Notes: generated from the sequence alone by a model not told the origin. A stretch of 64,000 bases of DNA from Vagococcus zengguangii (GCF_005145005.1 NZ_CP039712.1:1656501-1720500), one strand, 5' to 3'. Counted from the stretch's first letter, positions 18,463-26,530 are shown. Numbers and translations are program-made.

Positions 18463-19500
18463 CTACTGTAGCGGATAATAAACATCCTTAATTTCTGAAG
18501 CTCCTTGTCCTATGATGATTCTATCTCTAGTTATGTCTGTACTACCTAAAACAAGTGTTTCTGTAAATTCTATACCTTTAGGAGCTATTGCAATTCTTGC
18601 TCCAGTCATTCCGAAACTCACACTCCCTAAAAGCACTTCATTTTCTACTTGTAATCCACCTGTCGAAAGTTCAACTATGTCACCAGAAGATAAATTTATA
18701 CTAGCACCCGCTATACTTATCATGTCTCCAGCTTCATTTACCCATGAATGCGAAATACTTGAATAATCACCTTTCTGAACCGCTGCAATATCCACTTCTC
18801 CGCTGGTACCTTGTTGTTCTGGCGCATCAGTTTTAACGGATTGCCATTTTAATATGGATAAATCAACAGATTCTCCAATCTCTATCGACTCGCCTTCTAC
18901 ATTCGTACTTTCTCTAGTACTGTAAAGCTGTATTCCTTGTTGATTAAATTCATAGATTTTGTAGCTTTGGCTGTTAGCTCCGCTACTTCCTATATAGTAT
19001 AATGTGCCATCCTGAAGGGGTATTAATCGCATTCTTTCCCCAATAGCATTCAACTGATTTTCTTCCGTTGTTAAACGAATCAATTCATTGTCAGATGAAA
19101 TAGTGTACATATCTAATAACGTATATGCCCCCTCCTGATTACCTAACGCAATCAATAACTCCTGAGTTCCGTTATTATCCACATCCAATGTTGTATGAAA
19201 AACTCCAGTATAGAAATATTGAGTAGCTAAAAATGCCATGCTATTTATATCCGCTCGTTGAACATTTGTATCTTCTAAAAAGGTTGCATAGTTTCCAACA
19301 ATTTGGTTATATTGACTCATATCAGCTTTACGTCCTGATTCAGTTGTACTCTCTGACGTAACTGTGGAGCTTGTGCTTGCTACAGAAGTGCTTTCTTTTG
19401 TAGCAGCTATGCTAGTGCTAGAATCTTCATTTTTCTTCTCATTTTCCCCACACCCGACTAACACCGTAACTAATAATAACAATAGAACTTTATTTTTCAT
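18463..19500 (-). CDS. Putative lipoprotein, cargo of the guaA element
   Basis: The protein of about 345 residues has a lipoprotein signal (MKNKVLLLLLVTVLVGCG, lipobox LVGC) and a Ser/Thr-rich linker rich in TSS repeats (about 30-60). A globular region with no recognised domain follows (middle part DVDNNGTQELLIALGNQ, resembling a calcium-binding-type loop of FG-GAP-like proteins). The frame can be extended 20 codons upstream, but the ATG at 19500 follows GAGGATGGG and starts the signal sequence. It is the first gene inside the left end. Function unknown; it acts outside the membrane. Confidence 0.75.
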   Translation of the reverse strand: MKNKVLLLLLVTVLVGCGENEKKNEDSSTSIAATKESTSVASTSSTVTSESTTESGRKADMSQYNQIVGNYATFLEDTNVQRADINSMAFLATQYFYTGVFHTTLDVDNNGTQELLIALGNQEGAYTLLDMYTISSDNELIRLTTEENQLNAIGERMRLIPLQDGTLYYIGSSGANSQSYKIYEFNQQGIQLYSTRESTNVEGESIEIGESVDLSILKWQSVKTDAPEQQGTSGEVDIAAVQKGDYSSISHSWVNEAGDMISIAGASINLSSGDIVELSTGGLQVENEVLLGSVSFGMTGARIAIAPKGIEFTETLVLGSTDITRDRIIIGQGASEIKDVYYPLQ

Positions 19501-19648
19501 TTTTCCCATCCTCTGGTCAAATTTTGTCATGTTACTAATGATACTTTTTAAAACTACCATTCAAACGCACATTTCTATATGATCAAAAAAACTAGCACAA
19601 GACTACTTAACCTATATCTTGTACTAGTCACTTTTATTATGTGAACGC

Positions 19649-20233
19649 TCACTTTTTTTTAGAGGTATTATAAGCTGTAATAACTGAGGTTATAGCTGAA
19701 ACTCGTGTATTTCTTTCTGCAGCTTCCGAAGCTTTAAGATTCTGTTCTGCCAAATGATTTTGATATTCAGCGTTTAATTGTAATTCTAGTAAATTGAATG
19801 CTTCTTGAAGAGTATTCGCTCTGCTTTCACTTACTAGATTATATAGTCGATACGTAGAATCAAAATCATAAAATTTCACAGGAAAATTATGTAATCCTTC
19901 AAGATATTCAGGTTTACTCATTTCATTTTTTAATAATTGCTCTGTCTCACTAACTTTATTTGCACATACCTGTACTTTATTTCTTCTCAATAGGAATAAT
20001 CCAATCCCTAAAACATACAAAAAAGTAGTGAACATCATGTAATTATTATATGGATAATACATAATTCTCAGCAGTGTAGCTACAATAATTGAGGCGTAAA
20101 TTGTTCCATTCCATTTCTTTTTCATATCCGCTTCTACATTTTTTTGATTTCTAAGTGTTTTTTCTAATTTAGTAGCTACCTTTGTTCTTTTTTGCTGATT
20201 CAACAAATAATTCAAAAGCTCATTCTTGTCCAT
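19649..20233 (-). CDS. Hypothetical membrane protein, cargo of the guaA element
   Basis: The 194-residue protein has a basic N-terminus (NQQKRTKVATKLEKTLRNQK), two adjacent transmembrane segments (about 44-82), and a helical C-terminal region with coiled-coil character (QLNAEYQNHLAEQNLKASEA). The site GGAGGG precedes the ATG. I do not recognise the family. It lies between two other unknown genes on the same strand. Confidence 0.65.
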   Translation of the reverse strand: MDKNELLNYLLNQQKRTKVATKLEKTLRNQKNVEADMKKKWNGTIYASIIVATLLRIMYYPYNNYMMFTTFLYVLGIGLFLLRRNKVQVCANKVSETEQLLKNEMSKPEYLEGLHNFPVKFYDFDSTYRLYNLVSESRANTLQEAFNLLELQLNAEYQNHLAEQNLKASEAAERNTRVSAITSVITAYNTSKKK

Positions 20234-20476
20234 TTTTCCCTCCTATTTTCCAAAAAGATACACTGCTATTATATACGAATAACAATCATATCACAATGCA
20301 AATATTAATAATTCAGAATAAAAAATATAAGCGAACAATTTTTCTGAAAAATTATATTACGGTTGTAAAATCAACCCTAGAACTAGATTTTTATGATACA
20401 AAATTAACATAAACAAAGGCAAGCTCATAAATATTCGTATTTTTCTTTTGTGATATTTACTATGAAATTGACTCAA

Positions 20477-21343
20477 TTACTTTTTATTTTCTAACTCTTT
20501 AAATTTTTTTTGAAACATAGCCAATTTTTCAATATGATTTATAGAATATGTTGTGTATTCATCTAATAGTGTTGTTATATCATTTTCCCCTCCATGAAGC
20601 TGCTCTTTTATACCATTGAGTTTATCGTAATTAATATCAACTTCTTTTTGATATCTGAATGTTTGCTGTCCAAAAGAATTTTCCTCTGGGATAAATTGTT
20701 GTAAAAATTCTTTTAAAAATTTATCTAAAAAATATGAAAGTTTTTGATTAAATTTATCTAGCTTCGTTCCAGTAAATTCTTTTAAAAATGATTTTTTGAG
20801 TTCTTTTACATATGTCTCAGTAGAATCAAAGTAGCTCCATTTAATAGCTTTATTTGTTATATCTTCTTTTTCTTGCTTTTCATATAGTCCCCATACTTTA
20901 CCATATTCCGTTACTTCATAATAATGTAGTTTAGAATACGGCACATAATCAATAAGGTTTTTTTTAAATGTTTCTTGCAAGTCGTTTGACACGTTACCTT
21001 TACTCAAATCCTCTATAACTGCACTATACATGTCTTGCCATCTAATATGTCCCCACAGCATTTCATCACTATTAGTATAATTTAGTGTCTTAGTTAATAC
21101 ATCTACTTCATTACTACTCATAAGGTAAGGATAACTTTCTGGTCTATTATTGTTAAGAATTCGGCTAACACGTTTATTTCGTGAATTTTGTTGTTTAACA
21201 ACGAATTCTTTGGGAATCTTAAGTCCATTCTCTATTTCATCAGCAGGAAAAATTTCTCTATTTTTTTTCTTGCTTTCTTTTTTACGTTGTTTTAATGACA
21301 AAGAAAGACTTTTATAAAAATAATTTCTTGTAACTTCGTACAT
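20477..21343 (-). CDS. Hypothetical protein, cargo of the guaA element
   Basis: The 288-residue soluble protein is rich in Lys, Glu, Phe and Tyr. A very basic stretch near the N-terminus (LKQRKKESKKKNR) precedes a mostly helical body. The strong site GAGGAGGTGG precedes the ATG. No family or catalytic motif is recognised. It is divergent from the replication module, with the control region 21344-21533 between them. Position in the cargo zone of a small element makes a defence or interference role possible, but nothing in the sequence proves it. Confidence 0.65.
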   Translation of the reverse strand: MYEVTRNYFYKSLSLSLKQRKKESKKKNREIFPADEIENGLKIPKEFVVKQQNSRNKRVSRILNNNRPESYPYLMSSNEVDVLTKTLNYTNSDEMLWGHIRWQDMYSAVIEDLSKGNVSNDLQETFKKNLIDYVPYSKLHYYEVTEYGKVWGLYEKQEKEDITNKAIKWSYFDSTETYVKELKKSFLKEFTGTKLDKFNQKLSYFLDKFLKEFLQQFIPEENSFGQQTFRYQKEVDINYDKLNGIKEQLHGGENDITTLLDEYTTYSINHIEKLAMFQKKFKELENKK

Positions 21344-21466
21344 AAAACCACCTCCTCAAAACTCATTATACTATAAATAGATAAGAGGTGTATTATTTTT
21401 GTTAATTAAATACGCTAAAAAGAAGCAATTGCAATACACTTTCAGTCTGTTAAACTTATATCAGTT

Positions 21467-21507
21467 AGTTAATTAACTTATAAAGTTGTTTAGTGCACGT
21501 AAACAAC
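21467..21507. promoter_or_regulatory. Palindromes in the divergent control region of the element
   Basis: A perfect 12-base palindrome AGTTAATTAACT (21467-21478) is followed by an inverted repeat with 8-base arms GTTGTTTA (21485-21492) and TAAACAAC (21500-21507). They lie 27-67 bases before the first module gene. They may be operator or origin sites; no regulator gene is obvious in the element. Confidence 0.4.
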
Positions 21508-21533
21508 AAAAAAAATGAAAAGGCGGTTTTCAA

Positions 21534-21965
21534 ATGGAAAATCAAAAATTAAAATTAACTGGGACAAAACTAGGAATATTAGTTGCAAAAGCTAGTGAAA
21601 CAAATGTCGAGATTCCAACACAAATTCAAATCATTACAGCAACTACGCGGAATGAATATGTAAATGGTATTGCTACCGATACTATCTCAAAAATCGCTTT
21701 GACGGCACTTGATGAAAAAGCAGTCCAAGCAGCTACTGCTGCGGAAATTGACTTAACAGATATGCCTGCTTTCATCGTAGAAATTCAAGATAAGAATTTA
21801 GTTAATAAACTAGCTACACAAACCGAAAAATTAATCGGTCAAAAACTTTCAACTGAAAACTCACTAATTGCCTTACGTTGGGTTTCTAAGGGACAATCTG
21901 GCTCATGGAATGGCTTGAAACTTATTCTTACACAAATAAAAACAGCCATATCAAGCCGAGGGTAA
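21534..21965 (+). CDS. Hypothetical protein, first gene of the mobility module
   Basis: The 143-residue soluble protein is rich in Ala, Thr and Ile, with alternating short strands (TQIQIITATT, MPAFIVEIQ). There is no recognised domain. The site AAGGCGG lies before the ATG. It is followed after four bases by a membrane-protein gene with its binding site inside this gene, so it belongs to the same operon. A DNA-binding accessory role would fit its place before replication genes; this is only a guess. Confidence 0.7.
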   Translation: MENQKLKLTGTKLGILVAKASETNVEIPTQIQIITATTRNEYVNGIATDTISKIALTALDEKAVQAATAAEIDLTDMPAFIVEIQDKNLVNKLATQTEKLIGQKLSTENSLIALRWVSKGQSGSWNGLKLILTQIKTAISSRG

Positions 21966-21969
21966 AAGT

Positions 21970-22530
21970 ATGAAACAACGAGAATACACTTTTAAAAAAA
22001 AACGCAGTAATACTGAATCTCTGCAAAACTTGCTAGTCATCATTTCTTTGATGATTAGCGTAGCTTTTGCGATTAGTTTTTTACTAGAAATCAAATATGT
22101 TGATAATTTAAATCAGCTTTCAACTTTATTTGGGAATTCTGTGATTTTTGGATTTATGATGACATTTTCAATTATTTATATTTTTGTAATTTGTCTATAC
22201 TTACGTTCGCCTTGGTGGTACGAACTTTTTTGTTGGCGATTAAACACTCTATTTGAAAATGTTGGAAAAAATGAAACATTATCAAAAAAGCTAGTCTATC
22301 CAATTGTTAAAATGTCTGAAAATAAGAACGACGAGATATTTTTAATAAAGTTCATTTGGCAGGCTTCCATGACTAAAAGTATTCAGAATGAGATAAAAGA
22401 GCACTTATTAGAAGAACTTTTATTTCCTTCCAAAGATTACGTTATTGAAGAAATAATAGAAACTACAACAGACACAACTTTTATCTTCCAAAAAAAAGCG
22501 AAAAGGTTAGTGATTAACTATGAACAATAA
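21970..22530 (+). CDS. Membrane protein, possible transmembrane half of a split FtsK/TcpA-like coupling protein
   Basis: The 186-residue protein has a basic N-terminus, two transmembrane helices (about 20-42 and 56-78), and a soluble C-terminal region. FtsK-type and TcpA-type coupling proteins have an N-terminal membrane part followed by the ATPase. Here the membrane part is a separate gene overlapping the ATPase gene by 11 bases. That pairing is an inference from gene order; the sequence itself shows only the two helices. Confidence 0.7.
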   Translation: MKQREYTFKKKRSNTESLQNLLVIISLMISVAFAISFLLEIKYVDNLNQLSTLFGNSVIFGFMMTFSIIYIFVICLYLRSPWWYELFCWRLNTLFENVGKNETLSKKLVYPIVKMSENKNDEIFLIKFIWQASMTKSIQNEIKEHLLEELLFPSKDYVIEEIIETTTDTTFIFQKKAKRLVINYEQ

Positions 22531-23338
22531 CATTCCCCTAAATAACAAATACTCATGGAATTTAGATACTCAACCTCATTGCGTAGTTACGGGAAAAACT
22601 GGTTCTGGTAAAACACAATTTATTTACTATCTTATTTTAGAAGCGGCAAAATTAACCAATGAAATTTTGATTTTTGATGGAAAAAATGGCGATTTAAGTA
22701 ATCTAACAGCAGTTACGATCGCACAAACAACAGAAGAGGTTGTCACTGAACTTCAACAATTAGTTCTTATAATGAAACAACGAATTACTACTATTAAATC
22801 AAAGAAATTGGGGAACGTTACAGCTTCTGAAATTGGACTATCTCATATTTTCTGTTTTGTCGATGAGTTAGCAGCGATTATGATTAATGCAAAAAAAACA
22901 GATAGAAAAAATAAAATTGCGAATAAAGAGAACTCTAAAAATACTGCTTGGAACAGACTAAAAGAAGACAATACTACGGATATTCTTGATTCATTAACAG
23001 AACTAATTTTAGTCGCTCGTCAAGCTTCTATTCATCTCGTACTTTCAACACAACACTTTGATGCTAAACTATTGGGGGATTCACAAATTAGATCGAATAT
23101 TTCAATGAAAGTTTTATTGGGGCAACAAACAGCACAAGAATACAATATGTTGAATCTGACTCAAGAACAGTTACCGAACGTTGATTTCTCTAAAATTGGT
23201 GCTGGTGTATTAATGCTTGATGGGCTCGGATGGGTTAGAGCTAAAGCGTATGAAACTCCATTTATTCGATTTAGTAATTGTACCCCAAATGATATTTTAC
23301 GAACACAGATCAATAATCATCAGTTGAACAATCATTGA
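22520..23338 (+). CDS. FtsK/SpoIIIE-like DNA translocase ATPase
   Basis: The 272-residue ATPase shows the Walker A motif GKTGSGKT (residues 25-32), an early motif IFDGKNGDLS, Walker B FCFVDELAA, and the RQASIHLVLSTQ segment typical of FtsK/SpoIIIE and TcpA proteins. It lacks transmembrane segments and the long N-terminal region, so it is much shorter than FtsK. It probably pumps or delivers element DNA to a conjugation pore or replication complex. It lies between a small membrane-protein gene and rep, as in other mobilizable elements. Confidence 0.85.
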   Translation: MNNNIPLNNKYSWNLDTQPHCVVTGKTGSGKTQFIYYLILEAAKLTNEILIFDGKNGDLSNLTAVTIAQTTEEVVTELQQLVLIMKQRITTIKSKKLGNVTASEIGLSHIFCFVDELAAIMINAKKTDRKNKIANKENSKNTAWNRLKEDNTTDILDSLTELILVARQASIHLVLSTQHFDAKLLGDSQIRSNISMKVLLGQQTAQEYNMLNLTQEQLPNVDFSKIGAGVLMLDGLGWVRAKAYETPFIRFSNCTPNDILRTQINNHQLNNH

Positions 23339-23354
23339 TTATTGTACGCAAAGG

Positions 23355-23404
23355 CAGCGCGACTCAGTCGCAGCTGCCAAGCGAGCCGCCGTTTGCGGCG
23401 GCTC
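23355..23404. promoter_or_regulatory. Two GC-rich hairpins before rep: candidate replication or transfer origin
   Basis: In the 128-base gap between the ATPase stop and the likely rep start lie two hairpins. The first (23355-23376) has the stem CAGCGCGAC with a one-base bulge. The second (23383-23404) has the perfect arms GAGCCGCC and GGCGGCTC with a 6-base loop. They are far richer in GC than anything around them. Rolling-circle Rep proteins nick next to such hairpins, often near their own gene. No T-run follows, which speaks against a terminator. Confidence 0.5.
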
Positions 23405-23466
23405 TACTTGATAATAAAGCGAAGTTTGGAACAAACGAAAAAAAGAGAAAGAGTGTTGATACAAAT

Positions 23467-24567
23467 ATGCCCAAATTTTTTGATAGCAATGGAGAAATTT
23501 TAGGTGGCAAAACAAAATGGCTTAAATATTGGCTACCACAAGAAAAAAATAAACTTCAGTATGATAAAGTGTTTAAAATTTCAGATGATTCTATCGAGTT
23601 AAAAGAATATGCTCAAACAAAAGAAATTGTGCCTTACGAATTAAAAGAAGGTTTTCAAGCTATCTCAATCCAAGACGGAAAAATCACATATATTCTTGAT
23701 AAGAAAACAAAAAATATCGTCATTACAAAAGTACTATCTGACGAAGAACACACTCATTTAAGGCTAAAGAAAAAACGTAGAAAAAGAAAAGAATTCATTG
23801 ATAAAGCATTAGCAAATCCTTGGACTCACTGGGCAACGCTCACTTTCTCACCAGAATTAGCACCTAAAATGGCTTACTCTTATGATGAAGCAAAAAAGGC
23901 TTTTATGGAATTTCGCAAAAAAATTAGGCGGAAATATAACAATAATGTAAAATATATGGCTATTTCCGAATATGGAGAAAAAAATGGACGGATTCATTGG
24001 CATATCCTTCTATATTTTGATAAAACTATCGTTTTTGAACAGGCACGAAGTCAAAAAGGCAAGCTACTTTACTTAACAAATTCTCATAATCGCAATGTTC
24101 TTGACGATAATAAAAAATCAATCCCTAAATTGATTCTTCCAAATTGGAAATATGGAAATAGTGATTTTTATCCGATTTACAATAGTTCCCAAAAAGCTGT
24201 TAACTATATGTCCAAATATATGATGAAGAACGAGGGGCGAGCTCCATACGAGGAACAAGGCAGTAAGGCAAAAGCATACCTAGCAAGCAAAAACCTAAAT
24301 AGCCCGCATAAAGAATATTTAATGAGACACGACAAAAGTAATCTATTGGATGAAAATATTCAGAAAAAAATTGAACACGCTCAAGCTACTGTTCAACTAA
24401 ATATCTATGATAAAAAAATTATGACAAAAAAAGAAGCGATTATTGATGATAACGGTACTACACACACTGTAAAAAAAAACACGTATATCATTGATATAAC
24501 TGAAAAAGCTCATCAATCATCAACTCTCACATCTCCGATTGATGAACGTCCTAATTGTGAAATTTAA
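23467..24567 (+). CDS. HUH-superfamily rolling-circle replication initiator (G2P/ORF2-like Rep)
   Basis: The protein of about 366 residues (from ATG 23467) has the HUH motif GRIHWHILLYFD (His at about 177 and 179). An upstream segment WATLTFSPELAP matches the first conserved strand of this family. The tyrosine motif YMSKYMMK (Tyr at about 247 and 251) supplies the nicking residue. Such proteins cut one strand and start rolling-circle replication, and may serve as relaxase. The frame stays open back to a TTG at 23335, but that part would encode the GC-rich hairpins, so 23467 is preferred. It resembles phage and satellite Reps more than canonical relaxases. Confidence 0.82.
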   Translation: MPKFFDSNGEILGGKTKWLKYWLPQEKNKLQYDKVFKISDDSIELKEYAQTKEIVPYELKEGFQAISIQDGKITYILDKKTKNIVITKVLSDEEHTHLRLKKKRRKRKEFIDKALANPWTHWATLTFSPELAPKMAYSYDEAKKAFMEFRKKIRRKYNNNVKYMAISEYGEKNGRIHWHILLYFDKTIVFEQARSQKGKLLYLTNSHNRNVLDDNKKSIPKLILPNWKYGNSDFYPIYNSSQKAVNYMSKYMMKNEGRAPYEEQGSKAKAYLASKNLNSPHKEYLMRHDKSNLLDENIQKKIEHAQATVQLNIYDKKIMTKKEAIIDDNGTTHTVKKNTYIIDITEKAHQSSTLTSPIDERPNCEI

Positions 24568-24589
24568 AATTCACAATTTGTATCGCGAG

Positions 24590-24628
24590 CAACTATGCTC
24601 AATCACATTATACTAAATCGCATAGTTG
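24590..24628 (+). terminator. Hairpin between rep and the DUF3173 gene
   Basis: CAACTATGC (24590-24598) and GCATAGTTG (24620-24628) form a 9-base stem followed by a T-rich segment. A smaller stem (AATTGTGAA/TTCACAATT, about 24553-24578) lies at the end of rep. They probably limit readthrough into the integrase operon. Confidence 0.5.
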
Positions 24629-24666
24629 TTTGCATATTTTTATGGAATACGAAAGGTACTGATAGT

Positions 24667-24870
24667 ATGTATAAACAAATTATCACAAAACAAGACTTAA
24701 TGAAATTAGGCTATTCTGACTATCAATCTAAAGAGATCATCAGACAATCTCGAATTTATATGATAGAATTAGGTAATGAATTTTACGATAATCGTAAAAT
24801 TACAGCAATACCTCTACACGCCATAGAAAAAGTTCTTGGATTTGAACCTCAAATTCAGGAGGCTAAATAA
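24667..24870 (+). CDS. DUF3173 family protein (small excisionase-like partner of integrase)
   Basis: The 67-residue protein MYKQIITKQDLMKLGYSDYQ has the look of a short winged-helix or MerR-like DNA-binding domain. DUF3173 proteins are regularly found directly before tyrosine integrases of Gram-positive elements, where they probably act as directionality factors. The frame can be extended upstream to 24595, but ATG 24667 with AAAGG is the natural start. The integrase begins two bases after its stop codon. Confidence 0.8.
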   Translation: MYKQIITKQDLMKLGYSDYQSKEIIRQSRIYMIELGNEFYDNRKITAIPLHAIEKVLGFEPQIQEAK

Positions 24871-24872
24871 AT

Positions 24873-26132
24873 ATGGCAATGAAAAAAAGTAAGTATACTG
24901 GCGTATACTACGATAAAGAAGCAGATAAAGTTCAAGTTCAAATATCATTGGGTACTGACCCTGTTACTGGTAAACGAAATCGGTTAAAAACAATGGTAGA
25001 TGAAAACAATAAACCTTTTTCTTCTCTTACAGAAGCAAATAAGTTTGTTGTCGTTCAAAAAGCAAAATATTTCAAGACTGGCGCTTATGCTGCTTCAAAA
25101 ATGAGCTTTGATACTTTTGTTGATAATGAGTATTTACCGCATTATAAGACAACAGTTAAACCACAAACTTATGAACACAAATTAAATGGTATCAAAGTTA
25201 TCCGCAATTTTTTTGGTAAGCGTAAGCTTAAAGATATCGATGTGAAGCTAGTCAACGATTTTCGAATCTGGTTAGTCAATTATGGCTACAAACCCAGTTA
25301 TTCTAGTGGTCTGTTCTCTACTTTTAAAAGAATTTTGTCCTTTGCGGAACAATTGGGCTATATCCAAGATAACCCTGCTCACAAAGTCAAAGCATTACCT
25401 AAAGGAAAAGCAAAAGTTGCTTTTTGGACTAAAAAAGAATTTGAAAAAGTATTAGCTCAAATTTGTATTGATGATGTGTATGAACATCTCAACTATACTA
25501 TGTTAACTCTATATTTCATGACTGGGATGCGAGTAAATGAAGCGACTGCTCTCTATTGGGAAGATATTGATTTTAAACGAAAACAAATTCATGTTTGTCA
25601 TAATTTGTTGATTAAGAATCAAAAAGAGTTTGAACGCTCAGATGACTTAAAAACAACAAATGCAAACCGTTTTATTTCATTAGATGATACGACAGTTGAA
25701 ATCTTACGAGCTTGGAAAGATAAGCAAAAAGAAATTGGATTAGGTCATAAAAAAGATTTCGTCCTTTCATTTACTGGAAAGCCATTGATAAAGAGTACTA
25801 TTTCTCGTATTATTAAGCGTTATGCTGCTTTAGCAAACATCCACTCAATTCAAGCAAAAGGCTTACGACACTCGCACGTAAGTTATTTGATTAATGAATT
25901 TAACATTGAGATTCTAAAAATTTCTAAACGGCTAGGACATTCCAGCCCAGAGATCACGTATCGACATTATGCACATCTTTACGCTGGTGCTGACCGCGAT
26001 ATTGCCAATGAAATTAATGGTACTATTAATTTTTCTAGCTCTAAAGAATCAAATGTTCATTTTCAAGGGAATCAATTTATTAAGAAAAATACTGTCCCCG
26101 AAGTGTCCCCAAAGGATACTAAGACAGCTTAG
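24873..26132 (+). CDS. int: Tyrosine site-specific integrase of the guaA element
   Basis: The 419-residue recombinase has an N-terminal AP2-like arm-binding domain (about 7-70: YTGVYYDKEADKVQVQI). A SAM-like core-binding domain (about 78-165) and the catalytic domain follow. The catalytic residues are R220 (TGMRVNEA), K329xxR332 and H333 (KGLRHSH, with Lys in place of the first His, a known variant), H356 (LGHSS) and Y366. The ribosome binding site is AGGAGG. The gene lies next to the right attachment site, and its last codons contain the arm repeats TGTCCCC. Target guaA is deduced from the flanking repeats. Confidence 0.93.
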   Translation: MAMKKSKYTGVYYDKEADKVQVQISLGTDPVTGKRNRLKTMVDENNKPFSSLTEANKFVVVQKAKYFKTGAYAASKMSFDTFVDNEYLPHYKTTVKPQTYEHKLNGIKVIRNFFGKRKLKDIDVKLVNDFRIWLVNYGYKPSYSSGLFSTFKRILSFAEQLGYIQDNPAHKVKALPKGKAKVAFWTKKEFEKVLAQICIDDVYEHLNYTMLTLYFMTGMRVNEATALYWEDIDFKRKQIHVCHNLLIKNQKEFERSDDLKTTNANRFISLDDTTVEILRAWKDKQKEIGLGHKKDFVLSFTGKPLIKSTISRIIKRYAALANIHSIQAKGLRHSHVSYLINEFNIEILKISKRLGHSSPEITYRHYAHLYAGADRDIANEINGTINFSSSKESNVHFQGNQFIKKNTVPEVSPKDTKTA

Positions 26133-26176
26133 AAATACAGTGACATCAACAGGTTATTTCCCACCTGTACAAAACC

Positions 26177-26187
26177 GAGTGGGAATA
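26177..26187 (+). repeat. attR core, also candidate attL of a second element
   Basis: GAGTGGGAATA followed by AAG gives GAGTGGGAATAA, the expected original end of guaA. A partial inverted copy (TTTCCCAC) lies 15-25 bases before it inside the element, giving the usual pair of core-binding arms. Confidence 0.75.
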
Positions 26188-26466
26188 AAGAGCTAACTTA
26201 ATATGAATGGGGAATACCGATAAATCAACGTTTTAGTACACTTAAAATGCTTGAAAATCATTAAAAATGACATAGTTCCCTACCATTTCCCTACCAAAAT
26301 TTTTGGTAGGGATTTTTTCTGCTTTTTCAAACTAAACACCTATCGAAATATTTTTGAGCCACGTAATAAGCATTTTAACTTACTTTGACAAATCACAACC
26401 ATAAAAAAAACTATAAAGTAGATTGGGAATTTTGTTTTTTCCGTGTCTACTTTATAGGGAGAATAT
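26188..26466. other. Noncoding region: apparent left end of a second guaA-type element
   Basis: No gene is seen here. About 63 bases after the core is the motif CTTGAAAA, followed about 25 bases later by two tandem TTCCCTACC repeats and then a terminator hairpin. The left end of the intact element has the same layout: CTTGAAAA 65 bases after the core, then two TGTCCCC repeats, then a terminator. This suggests a second, related element that had inserted at the same site and lost its remainder. A 12-base inverted repeat (CTATAAAGTAGA/TCTACTTTATAG, 26411-26457) is also present. Confidence 0.5.
26289..26317 (+). terminator. Rho-independent terminator
   Basis: CCCTACCAAAA and TTTTGGTAGGG form a perfect 11-base stem followed by ATTTTTT. 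Confidence 0.8.
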
Positions 26467-26530
26467 CACTTTTTATCCGTTTCGGATTTTCCATTTTAAA
26501 CTAATAACACTAACTTTTGTCACAAGCTCT
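26467..26530 (+). mobile_element. Remnant of an IS1182-type right end
   Basis: About 64 bases closely match the right end of the IS1182-type element at 39518-39580. They share TTTCGGATTTT and CTAATAACACTAACTTTTGT, in the same orientation. No transposase remains. It directly adjoins the last gene of the defence island. Confidence 0.8.

Larger units (their letters stand above)
18215..26187. mobile_element. Integrative element in the 3' end of guaA
   Basis: The 8-kb element is bounded by 11-base direct repeats GAGTGGGAATA, one being the end of guaA (18215-18225) and the other after the integrase gene (26177-26187). It holds three minus-strand cargo genes, a five-gene plus-strand mobility/replication module, and the integrase next to the right end. 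Insertion leaves the GuaA protein unchanged. It has no recognisable type IV secretion genes, so it is best described as a mobilizable or satellite-like element. guaA 3' ends are known targets of such integrases. Confidence 0.85.

Noticed and set aside
18215-26187. Interpretation of the guaA element as a filamentous (inovirus-like) prophage because of its G2P-like Rep and small ATPase
   Set aside because: No small coat protein, adsorption protein or secretin-like gene is visible. The ATPase has FtsK/TcpA motifs rather than clear Zot features, and a DUF3173-integrase pair is typical of conjugative or mobilizable elements.
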